DNA of 64,000 nt from Candidatus Nitrotoga sp. M5 (GTDB lineage Bacteria; Pseudomonadota; Gammaproteobacteria; Burkholderiales; Gallionellaceae). Numbering within the stretch: position 1 is the first letter of the stretch; the number at the start of each line of letters is the position of its first letter. Below the pieces are notes generated by a model. That model was not told where the DNA came from and did no database searches. It saw only the letters and a program-made list of their open reading frames with translations. Of the stretch, positions 1 to 9,070 are shown one piece after another. Location of the stretch: the NCBI RefSeq assembly GCF_927904885.1, contig NZ_CAKMNW010000001.1:1-64000 (forward strand), in the 5' to 3' direction. A program made the translations under genes and the position numbers.

Positions 1-277
1 GCTTGCGTAGCCTGATCTGAACGACAGAATCGAATAATTCAGTGTCGACTACTTAGATTAAACTTGGCGGCCCATCCCACAGAGCGGTTTATTTCTAAAC
101 CGATGACTCGTGATACGCTTTTGAAACCGCATATCGCATGAACCGTTGTAGTTGCCGATGTCGATGCCCGCCACACTGATTCCATCACTTTTCTTGTACT
201 GTACCAACACTTTCAATTCCGGCCTCATTTAGCGATTCTGGTATTCCAACGCCGGTTTTTCTGCTCTCAATAGTTTC
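1..277. other. No supported gene at left edge
   Basis: I see no intact gene. The minus strand has a short open stretch (about 195 down to 55) with the peptide GIDIGNYNG that could be the end of a decayed protein, but I do not recognise the family. Confidence 0.3.
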
Positions 278-289
278 TCAGATGTACAC

Positions 290-645
290 TCCATTATGGG
301 CGGGGATGACAATAAGATTATCACCTGACTGGAAAACGACTAGGCCCACAATAAAGCTGAGAACCGCAATATAGATGCTCGCAAAAAATGCAGCCCAAAA
401 TCCTGACACCTTGAAGCATGGAACACCAGAAGCATCATCAGCGCATTGATAACCAGCAGAAATAAACCGAAGTGATAAGTGTAAAAGGTATGGTAAGTAA
501 TATAACGACAGGTCTAATAACCGCATTGGCGAATCCCAGCAACAACGCTGAAATAAACAAAGGTTGTTTATTTGAAAATGAAATACCTTGAAATATGGAA
601 CCTGCAACCCATAGCGAAAGCGCTGTTATACCCCAGTGAGTTAAA
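290..645 (-). pseudogene. Frameshifted phage-holin-4-like (YvlD-type) membrane protein
   Basis: Minus-strand reading gives successive pieces of a small integral membrane protein in more than one frame: LLLGFANAVIRPVVILLTIP, then FGLFLLVINALMMLLV after a shift near 465, then FKVSGFWAAFFASI after another shift near 415. The order and the NAxxRP, LFLLVINALM and GFWAA motifs are those of the small four-helix family Phage_holin_4_2, usually about 110-120 residues. No in-frame start codon is visible at the 5' end. The single open frame at 278-607 is a composite that reads only part of the protein correctly. Two frameshifts argue for decay rather than one sequencing error. Confidence 0.6.
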
Positions 646-654
646 ACTCCATCA

Positions 655-1143
655 CGTTACTCATCATAAACAAGATACTAACCCCGCTCCATCATTCCTT
701 AACAATTACGTGAGTGGTTTCCACTTGTTTTAGGATTAATTTCTAGAGTGGCGAAAACAATGAGAATATACGTTTTTTTGAAAGCATATATCGAACACGC
801 GTTATTCGATGTCGACTCTCGTGGCAATCGGACAATGCAGTCAGTCACGGCAGCGTTGAAAATAAACTGTTCGCACAATAAGAATTTGGATGAAAGGAAA
901 GTGGTGGACAAAGTCAGTGTATCGACAGCGAAAAAGAAGTCCCCACAGAATTGATAGGCTGTGAACGAATGCTACCGCATGGCGCATGCTCGTTTTACGC
1001 AGCCAAGGATTTTTAAGCTTGCGTGCATAGCCATCACGCTTTAATTCCTCCCCGAAACTCCGGAAGAAGAGTCGCTGGCTTTCTTCAATAATTTTTTAAG
1101 GTGGCAGTGTAAATCTCAAGACACGCCACCATCATCACTTCTA
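655..1143. other. Intergenic stretch, no supported gene
   Basis: Overlapping short frames exist on both strands (748-954 plus, 699-911 minus), but neither has a recognisable family, a convincing ribosome binding site or operon context. I treat the stretch as non-coding or decayed. Confidence 0.4.
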
Positions 1144-1962
1144 CTATTGCTTAGAATGCTCTTCCAGCCACTTCCGTGCCAATGATTGCGCCTGTTCAAT
1201 TTGCACATCAGCCAATTTGCGTTCAATACTTTTCCTACTGAACTCAGCCGCTTTGTATCCTTTTCCCGCTGCCAAGTTATACCACATGTGCGCTTGAATC
1301 CAGTCCTGTGGAACGCTTTGACCACTTTCAAACACCTTCCCGATACTGTGCTGCGCTTTTACATTTCCTTGCTCAGCTGATTTTAGATACCAAGACGCGG
1401 CTTCCTTAAAATCCTGTGGTACACCTTGACCATTCTCATATAGTAAACCAAGATTGTACTGCGCAATTGCGTTATCCTGAGCAGCCGCTTTACGATACCA
1501 CCACACGGCTTCGTTGTAATTTTTGGGCACACCCTTGCCTTCATGCGACATCAGCCCAAGGTTAAGTTGTGCACCAGCATGACCTTGCCCGGCTGCTTGG
1601 TGGTAAAGCATAGCTGCCTTATCATAGTCCCGTGATACACCTTCGCCATACTGGTGTAAAACTCCAAGCGAGTTCAGGGCATCTGCATCTTGCTGCTTGG
1701 CAGCATATCTATACCAGACCGCAGCTTCTTTGAAATCTTGATGAACACCTTGGCCTTTATGGTACATTAAACCAAGATTGTATTGGGCAGCTGCATCACC
1801 ACTAACTGCCAGCCGTCTAAATTCTTTATATGCAGCTGGGTAGTTACCTTTCTCATAGTCCTTAATAGCGTCTTGCAAATCAGCTTGTGCACTTGCACTC
1901 ATCGCAAAAAAAGCCACTACCAAAAACAGCCTAAATAAATTTACCACAATTGTATTGTGCAT
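1144..1962 (-). CDS. Secreted Sel1-repeat (TPR-like) protein
   Basis: Exported solenoid protein of about 272 residues. An N-terminal signal peptide (hydrophobic core LFLVVAFFAM, cleavage near SASA-QAD) is followed by five Sel1-like repeats of about 36 residues. Each has the pattern AQYNLGxxYxxGxGVxxDxxEAxxWYxxAA; examples are AQYNLGLMYHKGQGV and AQYNLGLLYENGQGV. Such repeats form helical hairpins that bind partner proteins, so a periplasmic scaffold or envelope-stress role is plausible but not shown. I start at the second Met codon (1962) because a GAGGG element lies 6 nt upstream of it, whereas it abuts the first ATG at 1968. The gene stands alone. Confidence 0.8.
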   Translation of the reverse strand: MHNTIVVNLFRLFLVVAFFAMSASAQADLQDAIKDYEKGNYPAAYKEFRRLAVSGDAAAQYNLGLMYHKGQGVHQDFKEAAVWYRYAAKQQDADALNSLGVLHQYGEGVSRDYDKAAMLYHQAAGQGHAGAQLNLGLMSHEGKGVPKNYNEAVWWYRKAAAQDNAIAQYNLGLLYENGQGVPQDFKEAASWYLKSAEQGNVKAQHSIGKVFESGQSVPQDWIQAHMWYNLAAGKGYKAAEFSRKSIERKLADVQIEQAQSLARKWLEEHSKQ

Positions 1963-1968
1963 TTTCAT

Positions 1969-2370
1969 CCCTCATAAATTAAGTCTATCAACCCGACATG
2001 ATTTTGTTTTACCTTGCGCCTTCGCTACTACCCCCGTCTGTCAATACATTTTCCTCGTGTCATCAACTATCACTGATATTCGAATGGCTGAATATAATCT
2101 CTAACAGTGGTTTCGTATCCTACCATCATCATCAGCAGCACTCAAACCCCATTCAATACTTGAAAATCTCAAATAGAAAAACAGCTAAGTAGGAGCCTAC
2201 CTCTCCAAGCTTAGTAGCAGTACAAGGTGGCTTTTAGACTAAAGTAGCAAACCCTCAACTCAGTTTATAATGATATTGCCTTCTTGTGATTTTAAAGCGC
2301 AGCATTTCCGCTTCTTGTATTTATAAATACTTTGTTAGTTAGAGTGTTTTAAAGTATATAAGTTTCCAAC
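1969..2370. other. Intergenic stretch, nothing recognised
   Basis: AT-rich spacer between the divergent Sel1 gene and the first dispersed repeat copy. I see no gene, RNA or clear terminator in it. Confidence 0.4.
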
Positions 2371-2375
2371 TAATA

Positions 2376-2525
2376 CAAGACACGAGTAAACAAATTTGAA
2401 CGAGGCATATATTATTGTTAAGTAATCAATAATTTTTTTCAAGTTGAGCCGTATTGAGATGATACAAGGAAAGCAGGCATGCCGCAGAGTGGTTGTTCGA
2501 TAAATTGGAATTTTAGAGGTGCTCG
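2376..2525 (+). repeat. Dispersed ~150-bp repeat, copy 1
   Basis: Begins near AAGACACGAGTAA and ends near TTTTAGAGGTGCTC. Its centre AGTAATCAATAATTTTTTTC is shared almost exactly with the copy at 4420-4572, and both ends match the inverted copy at 3039-3165. No coding potential was seen. Confidence 0.65.
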
Positions 2526-2665
2526 TTATTGACAAATAGTGGACATTTCACTTAGCGCTTACATAGTGATCGTTCCTCTGGCATTAGCACCCAGGGTGCT
2601 AGGCGACAAAACCTTATATAGAGGTATATACTGAGCCGAAAGGTAATGTTCACTAGGAGATTGAT

Positions 2666-3034
2666 ATGTTTCGAAGATTAATTCTCGCTGCTCTGTTCAT
2701 TTTTTCTGGAAATTTCGTTAATGCTGAAACACTATTGATACATAACGCTACACGTGGCGAGTTGTTGTACACAAAACATTGCATCGCCTGTCATAGCACC
2801 CAAATACATTGGAGAGAAAAGAAACGCGTTACTGACTGGACAAGTCTACAATCGGAAGTACAGCGCTGGCAGGGAATTGCAGGGCTTGGGTGGGACCAGG
2901 AAGAAATAGATGACGTTGCGCAATATCTCAATGTTATCTATTACCATTACCCATGTCAGACTGATGAAAGCTCTACCACAACAGCAAACATCTGCCAAAA
3001 TCAAGGTGATATGACCGCAGAGCGAAGATTGTAA
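2666..3034 (+). CDS. Small periplasmic monohaem cytochrome c-like protein
   Basis: Protein of 122 residues with a Sec signal peptide (residues 1-20, cleavage after VNA) and one haem-attachment motif CIACH at residues 39-43. This motif covalently binds c-type haem in the periplasm. The downstream pattern W...E..R W...G..W....I.DVA.YLN is that of small cytochrome-like proteins in which the C-terminal helix packs on the haem. A Met axial ligand is not obvious, so the sixth ligand is uncertain. AGGAG lies 6 nt before the ATG, which supports the start. It is a single gene flanked by two copies of the dispersed repeat; the electron-transfer partner cannot be inferred from neighbours. Confidence 0.8.
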   Translation: MFRRLILAALFIFSGNFVNAETLLIHNATRGELLYTKHCIACHSTQIHWREKKRVTDWTSLQSEVQRWQGIAGLGWDQEEIDDVAQYLNVIYYHYPCQTDESSTTTANICQNQGDMTAERRL

Positions 3035-3038
3035 ATTA

Positions 3039-3165
3039 AGGGCACCTATACATAATCCAATTTTTCGTCACAATACGTCACCACTCGAAAAAAATTATCG
3101 CCTACATATTATAATTTATACTGCACTCAAATTTTTTACTCGTGCCTTGTCTTGCTTAAAAACTT
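3039..3165 (-). repeat. Dispersed ~150-bp repeat, copy 2 (inverted)
   Basis: Read on the minus strand it runs from CAAGACAAGGCACGAGTAA to ATAGGTGCCC and keeps the ATAATTTTTTTCGAGT centre of copies 1 and 3. It sits directly after the cytochrome stop codon. Confidence 0.65.
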
Positions 3166-3576
3166 GAATTATTAGGGGCGCACTTACAAATTGATAAACT
3201 GAATCAAATTTGACAATTACTGTATCGATCAAAACAATTAACGGCAACGTCAATTTTAAATTGCTACAACTTAATTTAATGCAAGCATGTTTGCAAAGAA
3301 GCCTTCACCCTCACAGCTTGCTTTGCCCTAGCAACCTGTCGGATTTAAAGGAAATCGGCTGAAATTCCGCCTGGTCGGTGCAGATTCCCGCGTTTTTTTG
3401 GTCAATAAATGACTTTTGACAAAAAAACGGCAAGTGGGGTAAGCAGGCATTTAGCCACAAGGTGAAAGCTCGCGAAACCTGCTCTCGCCCAGCCAAATTT
3501 CGCTTAGACTCTTCAAGTCAGACAGTCAGCTAGACTCTCATCAACGCTAGAATAACAGATCAAAACTTGCATTCAA
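3166..3576. other. Upstream region of hpnC, no gene recognised
   Basis: AT-rich at first, then more mixed sequence close to hpnC. It should hold the promoter of the hopanoid precursor genes, but I cannot point to convincing -35/-10 boxes. Confidence 0.3.
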
Positions 3577-4392
3577 ATGTCCGTCAATCACTATGAAAAC
3601 TTTCCTGTTGCCTCCATCCTTATGCCTAAACGCTTGCGGCGAGCAGTGGAGATCATTTACCATTTTGCGCGCCAGGCTGACGATTTTGCCGACGAGGGCG
3701 ATCTCCTAAATGAAGAGCGTTTTACGGCACTTGATAGTTTTCGAAATGAACTTAATCGCATCGCCACCAATGAAACACCTTTGACCCCTTTATTCCGTGA
3801 CTTAGCAGACATCATTGCGCAACACCAGTTGCCTTTGCAATTGTTCCACGATTTACTTGATGCTTTCTCGCAGGATGTGCTCAAAAAACGATATTCCAAT
3901 TTCGACGAAGTGCTGGACTACTGCCGCCGTTCCGCTAATCCGGTCGGCAGATTACTGTTACACCTGTATGAAGAAGCCACACCCTCAAACCTGATATATT
4001 CCGACGCCATTTGCACCAGCCTACAACTCATTAATTTTTGGCAAGATATATCGAAGGACTATGCCATCGACCGAATCTATTTACCGCAAGATGAAATGGC
4101 GCACTTCTGCGTAACTGAAGCACATATCTCAGAAAGCCGTGTAGATAAGGAATGGCAACAGCTCATGCAATTTCAGGCTAAGCGCGCACGCGACTTGATG
4201 CGCAGCGGCACCCCCCTTGGCAGCATACTCACTGGCCGTATTGGCCTTGAAATGCGGCTCATTATTGCTGGTGGCAACCGCATCCTCGACAAGCTTGAAA
4301 CCGCACAGTTCGACATGTTCCGCCAACGTCCTATCTTACGCCCATTCGACTGGGTTATTATGTTGGGCAAAAGCGCGCCCTTTAATTTCTAA
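3577..4392 (+). CDS. hpnC: HpnC, hydroxysqualene synthase
   Basis: Trans-isoprenyl diphosphate synthase-fold enzyme of 271 residues. In the HpnCDE route HpnC converts presqualene diphosphate to hydroxysqualene. Both Asp-rich metal-binding motifs are visible: DDFAD at residues 35-39 and DISKD at 157-161, the second followed by RIYLPQDEM, typical of squalene/phytoene synthases. Assignment as HpnC rather than HpnD rests on being first in an hpnC-hpnD-hpnE order and on the diverged second motif (QDISKDYAIDR instead of RDVGEDARRGR). No strong Shine-Dalgarno sequence precedes the ATG. A dispersed repeat copy lies between this gene and hpnD, which is unusual for a cluster normally spaced tightly. 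Confidence 0.9.
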   Translation: MSVNHYENFPVASILMPKRLRRAVEIIYHFARQADDFADEGDLLNEERFTALDSFRNELNRIATNETPLTPLFRDLADIIAQHQLPLQLFHDLLDAFSQDVLKKRYSNFDEVLDYCRRSANPVGRLLLHLYEEATPSNLIYSDAICTSLQLINFWQDISKDYAIDRIYLPQDEMAHFCVTEAHISESRVDKEWQQLMQFQAKRARDLMRSGTPLGSILTGRIGLEMRLIIAGGNRILDKLETAQFDMFRQRPILRPFDWVIMLGKSAPFNF

Positions 4393-4419
4393 TGACCGTC
4401 TTAAAAAATTCAGGTTTCT

Positions 4420-4572
4420 AGGCAAGACAGGTAAGAGTAACAAATCTGGGCGCAGCATATACTTAATATGTAATCAATAATTTTTTTCGAGTAACGCCAT
4501 ATTTTGATGAAGCGAGGTAAACATGCAAGTCGCAGATCGGCTACTCGCAAAATTGAATTTTAGAGGCGTCCT
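4420..4572 (+). repeat. Dispersed ~150-bp repeat, copy 3
   Basis: Same orientation as copy 1. Shared blocks include GTAATCAATAATTTTTTTC, a GCCATATTTTGATGA segment and the end TTGAATTTTAGAGGCGTCC. It fills the hpnC-hpnD spacer. Confidence 0.65.
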
Positions 4573-4614
4573 AAAGAAATAGTCCAGCCTATTACCGTTC
4601 AATTGCGAATTAAC

Positions 4615-5448
4615 ATGACTCCAGATCAATATTGCAAAGACAAAGCAGCACAAAGCGGTTCAAGCTTCTACTACAGTTTTATGTTTCTGCCGTCAGACAA
4701 ACGCCGCGCTATCACAGCGTTGTATGCTTTTTGTCGTGAAGTAGATGATGTTGTGGACGAAAACTCAGATGAAAACGTGGCACACTCTACGCTGGCTTGG
4801 TGGCATACCGAAGTGACTGCTATTTACACAGGAACGCCGCAGCATCCTGTCACACGGGCACTGAAGCCGGTGGTTAAGCAATACAACTTACCTCAAGAAT
4901 ATTTCCACGAGATTATCGATGGTATGGAAATGGACTTGCAACAGCACCAATATGTCGATTTTAAGGCTCTAGAACAATATTGTTATCGTGTTGCCTCGGT
5001 AGTGGGGTTGCTCACTGTAGAAATTTTTGGCTACACCGACCGTAATACGCTCAAATATGCGCACGATCTTGGCCTCGCTTTCCAGCTTACTAACATCATT
5101 CGTGACGTGGGCGAAGACGCTCGACGCGGGCGCATCTACCTGCCGCTTAATGAGTTAGCGCTTTTCGGTGTGCATGTCAACGATATCCTTGATAACAAGG
5201 AGGGTGAAGGCTTTCAGAAACTCATGCAGTTTCAAGTTGATCGCGCACAGCGCTACTACCAACGAGCACTCGAGCAACTGCCCGATACTGACCGCAAAGC
5301 GCAGCGCACCGGACTTATCATGGCGGCAATTTATCGAACTACTCTGGAAGAAATCGTTGCCAGTGGCTGTCATGTACTAAAAGAACGCGTCTCGCTCACG
5401 CCACTGCGCAAGCTGTGGCTAGCATGTAAAACCTGGGTGAAAAATTAA
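4615..5448 (+). CDS. hpnD: HpnD, presqualene diphosphate synthase
   Basis: Condenses two farnesyl diphosphates to presqualene diphosphate, the entry step to hopanoids, at the membrane surface. The 277-residue protein has the two diagnostic Asp motifs DDVVD (44-48) and DVGED (164-168), the latter in the conserved context TNIIRDVGEDARRGRIYLP. The upstream in-frame TTG at 4603 would add four residues; the ATG at 4615 is the better start because the family begins at MTPDQYC. It precedes hpnE by 121 bp in the same direction. Confidence 0.92.
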   Translation: MTPDQYCKDKAAQSGSSFYYSFMFLPSDKRRAITALYAFCREVDDVVDENSDENVAHSTLAWWHTEVTAIYTGTPQHPVTRALKPVVKQYNLPQEYFHEIIDGMEMDLQQHQYVDFKALEQYCYRVASVVGLLTVEIFGYTDRNTLKYAHDLGLAFQLTNIIRDVGEDARRGRIYLPLNELALFGVHVNDILDNKEGEGFQKLMQFQVDRAQRYYQRALEQLPDTDRKAQRTGLIMAAIYRTTLEEIVASGCHVLKERVSLTPLRKLWLACKTWVKN

Positions 5449-5569
5449 GGGCACTGTAGCTGCTCTAACCTGTCATTCGTACTAAGCTATAGACACATTT
5501 ACGTCTAAGCCGAACAGAAGAAAAAATAACTTCCTTCGCTACGCTTAAAGCGAACAGAGAATTGGTATC

Positions 5570-6895
5570 GTGAGCCAAAATAAAAATTTACATGTCGCCA
5601 TCATTGGCGGTGGCTACGCCGGCATGGCCGCCGCCGTGACGCTCGCTGCATCTAACGTTTTGGTTACAGTATTCGAAAGCGCTAAGCAGCTTGGCGGCCG
5701 TGCACGCGGTGTGCAACATAATAATGTTCAAATCGATAACGGCCAGCACATTCTGCTTGGTTGCTACCACCATACATTGCAGCTTATTGAACAAGTCGGC
5801 GGCAACATAGAGCACGACTTCGTGCGTTTGCCGCTTCAACTCATTTTACACAATCGCTTTGAATTAAAAGCACCGCACCTCCCCGCCCCGCTTCATCTAC
5901 TAGCTGGACTGCTAAGATCAAAAGGACTTGTATTCGGCAAGCGCTTGCGCGCCGCTCGTTTTATGCTCATGCTGAACCGCATAAATTTCACCTTGCCACA
6001 CGATATCAGTGTATTGGAATTGTTACGTATGCACGACCAAGATGACGAGCTGATACGAATATTATGGGAGCCAATCTGCATCTCCGCGCTCAACACACCG
6101 ATACACATTGCCTCCGCACAAGTGTTACTACATGTGTTACGCGACAGTCTGAACGGTTTGCGCAGCAATAGCGACATGCTGCTGCCACGCATAGATTTCA
6201 CAGCACTATTTCCAGAACGTGCAACTGAATTTGTCAATCAATATAAGGGCACAGTGCTTACTGCTTGCAGCGTAGAAGCCATCAATCCACATGGCAAAGA
6301 AATCAAATTAATCACCCGTTCAACTGCTGAATCCAATGCGCATACCGAACTATTCAGCCATGTCATCTGTGCATCCTCACCTATTTCAGCTGCGCGACTA
6401 TTCCGTACCGTGCCACAACTTGCACTCATAGCCGAACAGATTGCAGGCATTTCGCATCAACCTATTTACACCGTGTATCTGCAATACCCCGAACAGGTGC
6501 ACTTGCCACAGCCAATGCTGGGCTTCGATCAATGCTTTGCTCAATGGTTGTTTGATAAAGGACAAATCGCCGGGCAGCACGGTTTAATCGCCGCCGTCAT
6601 TAGCGCACAAGGGAGTCATCAAAATTTAAAACATGAGCTGTTAGCACAAAAAGTAGCGCAAGAAATCTACGAACAACTTGGAATAATGGAAACACCTTTG
6701 TGGCACAAAGTTATTGCAGAAAAAAGTGCCACCTTCTCCTGCAAAACAAACCTTCCTCGCCCTTCCCATACCACACCGCTTGCCAACGTACTCTTAGCTG
6801 GCGATTACACGGCAGGCGATTATCCGGCTACGCTAGAAGGAGCAGTGATGAGTGGAATCCTGTGTGCGAAAGCTATTGCAGCAACGATTCAATAA
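5570..6895 (+). CDS. hpnE: HpnE, FAD-dependent hydroxysqualene dehydroxylase
   Basis: Amine-oxidase-fold flavoprotein of 441 residues that reduces hydroxysqualene to squalene, completing the HpnC-HpnD-HpnE pathway. The N-terminus has the Rossmann FAD motif IIGGGYAGMAAA (residues 11-22) followed by GGRARG. The C-terminus has the second FAD-contact segment LLAGDYTAGDYPATLEGAV. It starts with GTG at 5570; no better ATG lies upstream in frame. No squalene-hopene cyclase or later hopanoid gene lies in the window, so the rest of the pathway is encoded elsewhere. Confidence 0.92.
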   Translation: MSQNKNLHVAIIGGGYAGMAAAVTLAASNVLVTVFESAKQLGGRARGVQHNNVQIDNGQHILLGCYHHTLQLIEQVGGNIEHDFVRLPLQLILHNRFELKAPHLPAPLHLLAGLLRSKGLVFGKRLRAARFMLMLNRINFTLPHDISVLELLRMHDQDDELIRILWEPICISALNTPIHIASAQVLLHVLRDSLNGLRSNSDMLLPRIDFTALFPERATEFVNQYKGTVLTACSVEAINPHGKEIKLITRSTAESNAHTELFSHVICASSPISAARLFRTVPQLALIAEQIAGISHQPIYTVYLQYPEQVHLPQPMLGFDQCFAQWLFDKGQIAGQHGLIAAVISAQGSHQNLKHELLAQKVAQEIYEQLGIMETPLWHKVIAEKSATFSCKTNLPRPSHTTPLANVLLAGDYTAGDYPATLEGAVMSGILCAKAIAATIQ

Positions 6896-7160
6896 TAAAC
6901 ATAATACTGTTCTTACCCCTGAATTCCGTATCACTTAACGCGCTCATATTTCTGCATCCTTAAACTTGAATTTAAACCACAGTTAGAAATACGTTCGCGA
7001 ACAGACACTGACTGGCATTGTCGAGGCCGTCGAGACAATTTTCATGCTGTCTTTCAAGGAAAGCGTGGCCTAGGACGAAAGGCTTGCAAACGCAGCGGTA
7101 ATGTCAATAAGCACTTCAGGAAAGCGACCTCCAAACAGAACATTAAAACAACTTCAACCA

Positions 7161-7188
7161 TATGAATATATTATATAATATATTCATA
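7161..7188. repeat. Perfect 28-bp AT palindrome
   Basis: Starts TATGAATATATTAT and continues as its exact reverse complement, with no unpaired bases. It lies in the 355-bp gap between the ends of hpnE (plus) and the small membrane protein (minus). There is no U-tract, so it is not a standard terminator. The rest of the gap shows nothing recognisable. Confidence 0.8.
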
Positions 7189-7250
7189 CAATGATACTAT
7201 TCAACTTCAACATCAGTTCCGGAAAACTGATCTAACATTCAATAGAGGCA

Positions 7251-7370
7251 TCAAGAGAGCCATTTTGACGGGAAAAAAATAAGGGGCAGCACGCCTAAAA
7301 TCAAAAAAATCGCGGCGATTGCACAAATTAACATGATAAAAGTCCAGATGCTACGCCATATACTAGTCAT
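7251..7370 (-). CDS. 39-residue single-pass membrane protein, translationally coupled
   Basis: A short frame starting MTSIWRSIWTF, with one long hydrophobic segment (about residues 10-33, including AIAAIFLILGVLPLIFF) and a short polar tail ending PSKWLS. Its ATG lies inside the last codons of the upstream VC0807-type membrane gene: the two frames share ATGACTAG, an 8-bp overlap typical of translational coupling. Positively charged R6 before the helix predicts N-in topology. I do not recognise a family. The overlap and sensible membrane topology are the evidence that it is real; a partner role for the neighbouring membrane protein is inference. Confidence 0.55.
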   Translation of the reverse strand: MTSIWRSIWTFIMLICAIAAIFLILGVLPLIFFPSKWLS

Positions 7371-8106
7371 GTTTCTCACCTTTATTAATTTTATTGGATG
7401 CGAGCACATCATCCAAGGTAAGTCCAGTCAGGCTGGAAATAGTACGCCACAAATAATAAAAAATCATCATCATCATTAGCATGGAAGGAATCGCGATCAT
7501 TGGGTAGCTAAGCAAAGTTAATTGTCCCAGCTCCTCATTGAAAGCAGCGCTACCTGAAGGGCTGACTACAATCCATTTTGCAAGTATATAATTCATACCT
7601 GAAGAAAAGAAAAAGGTACCGCCAAGCAGGTAGGTGGCTTTTAATAAACGGGCTTCAAAAATCTCAGTATTGTTATTTTCTACAAGCTTCAGGGTGATTT
7701 TTTCAATATCAATAACAGCTGGGTTATACAGCAATGTCCTGATCAAAGGATAACGTGAATAAGTAGAAAGTAGCACTGCAATACCAATCAAGCCAGGAAT
7801 TGCGGCCTCTTTAATCGCCAGCCATTTGGTATTCAACTCCAATAAACCAATACCACCTGTAAGTAACGTACTTACCAAACCAAGAAGTGCTATAAAATTG
7901 AATTTTTTATATTTCAAAAATTCAAATGAACCCCAGACAAGCGGAAAAGCCAAGGCTATAATTAGAGCTCCGCTAGCACCCAGATTGTCCTCACCACTGA
8001 ATTTCATCAGAATAACTGACGGAATAAGAATGCTGATTAACAGATCAACAAACGGACGCGGGGTATGACTTGCTGCTTTTTTTTCTTGCACGGTGGAATA
8101 GGTCAT
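7363..8106 (-). CDS. VC0807-type multi-pass inner-membrane protein
   Basis: About 247 residues with five to six hydrophobic helices, e.g. FVDLLISILIPSVILMKF, LIIALAFPLVWGSFEF and PMIAIPSMLMMMMIFYYLW near the C-terminus. The layout matches the uncharacterised VC0807 family, sometimes mislabelled as MFS transporters; function unknown. I choose the ATG at 8106 (MTYSTVQEK) because AAGGAA sits 5 nt upstream; the ATG at 8145 would add a polar 13-residue extension without an obvious ribosome site. It ends overlapping the small membrane protein, with which it probably forms a two-gene operon. Confidence 0.7.
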   Translation of the reverse strand: MTYSTVQEKKAASHTPRPFVDLLISILIPSVILMKFSGEDNLGASGALIIALAFPLVWGSFEFLKYKKFNFIALLGLVSTLLTGGIGLLELNTKWLAIKEAAIPGLIGIAVLLSTYSRYPLIRTLLYNPAVIDIEKITLKLVENNNTEIFEARLLKATYLLGGTFFFSSGMNYILAKWIVVSPSGSAAFNEELGQLTLLSYPMIAIPSMLMMMMIFYYLWRTISSLTGLTLDDVLASNKINKGEKHD

Positions 8107-8298
8107 ATGATTTCCTTGTGTGTAATCCCTATTTTCAATAGCCATCTTACAACTGCCTTTTAAGGTAGCTCGGGCGAAAAAGGCAACGAATTATGAGCAA
8201 GTAGTATGAATAAGTTTACTCTTTATGATTTTATCATTGCAATTCATTAAAGGCTCAGTACTAGCCAATACACTTGGTTTTTTTCTGGAAATTTATTA

Positions 8299-8937
8299 TC
8301 ATCCACGCCTCCAAACGCTTGCCAACCAAGGCTGCTGTTCCCGTGGCAAGTTGTCAGGACGGTAATAATGGATTAATTCAGTGAATCCCGCATCTAACAT
8401 GAGGCACCGCCAAGTATCGAGATTATAATATACGCCGTAACGACCGTTGTTCCACCCTTCCTCGTTGTTCCCGTGCGGATTTGAACTAAACAGAACAGCA
8501 CCCGGTTTTAGCGTCGAGTGCAACTCACGTAATATCCGTGGCAACTCTTGAATGGCCACATGGAACAGTGAGGCGTTGGCAAAGACCCCATCAAAATGAT
8601 TGGCAGGAAGATCGAGCTTGTGAAAATCTTGCTGCCATACTTCGCAACGACTGTAGTCACGCGCCATTTCAGCGAAAGACTTGCTGCCATCTAAACCCGA
8701 CGCAACATGACCCATTTTGGTAAATACCCTGAGGTCTCGTCCCGGTCCGCAACCAAAATCTAGTATATTAAAAGGCGGCTCAACCTCGATGTAGTGCAAC
8801 AACGACATTATGTTCTGGCTGACGTCGTGATTGCATGTGCCGGTAAAGAAATCTTCGGCATGCTGGTTGTAGTAATTTAAAGTGAGGGTGGATATGTTTT
8901 CTAAGTCTTGCTGATTCAACTTCATCTTGCATCTCAT
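8299..8937 (-). CDS. Class I SAM-dependent methyltransferase
   Basis: Cytoplasmic protein of 212 residues with the Rossmann motif I DFGCGPG (residues 60-66), an acidic motif II region (GLDGS) and the post-motif FDGVFANASLFHV, which places it in the Methyltransf_11/25 type. The substrate cannot be read from the sequence. Start is uncertain between 8937 and the internal ATG at 8925 (MKLNQQ); neither has a strong ribosome site. It is monocistronic, transcribed in the same direction as its neighbours but more than 150 bp from the upstream gene. Confidence 0.8.
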   Translation of the reverse strand: MRCKMKLNQQDLENISTLTLNYYNQHAEDFFTGTCNHDVSQNIMSLLHYIEVEPPFNILDFGCGPGRDLRVFTKMGHVASGLDGSKSFAEMARDYSRCEVWQQDFHKLDLPANHFDGVFANASLFHVAIQELPRILRELHSTLKPGAVLFSSNPHGNNEEGWNNGRYGVYYNLDTWRCLMLDAGFTELIHYYRPDNLPREQQPWLASVWRRG

Positions 8938-9070
8938 TATTGAATAATCGTCAATCTAATGTTACTTAGTTTTTAAATAGCAATGTCGTCCAACTTTGAT
9001 ATTTTTAGTTTTTACGTATCCAGATGGCAGGCTTAGTATTAAAGCGAGCGACATAGATAATTTTTGACAA

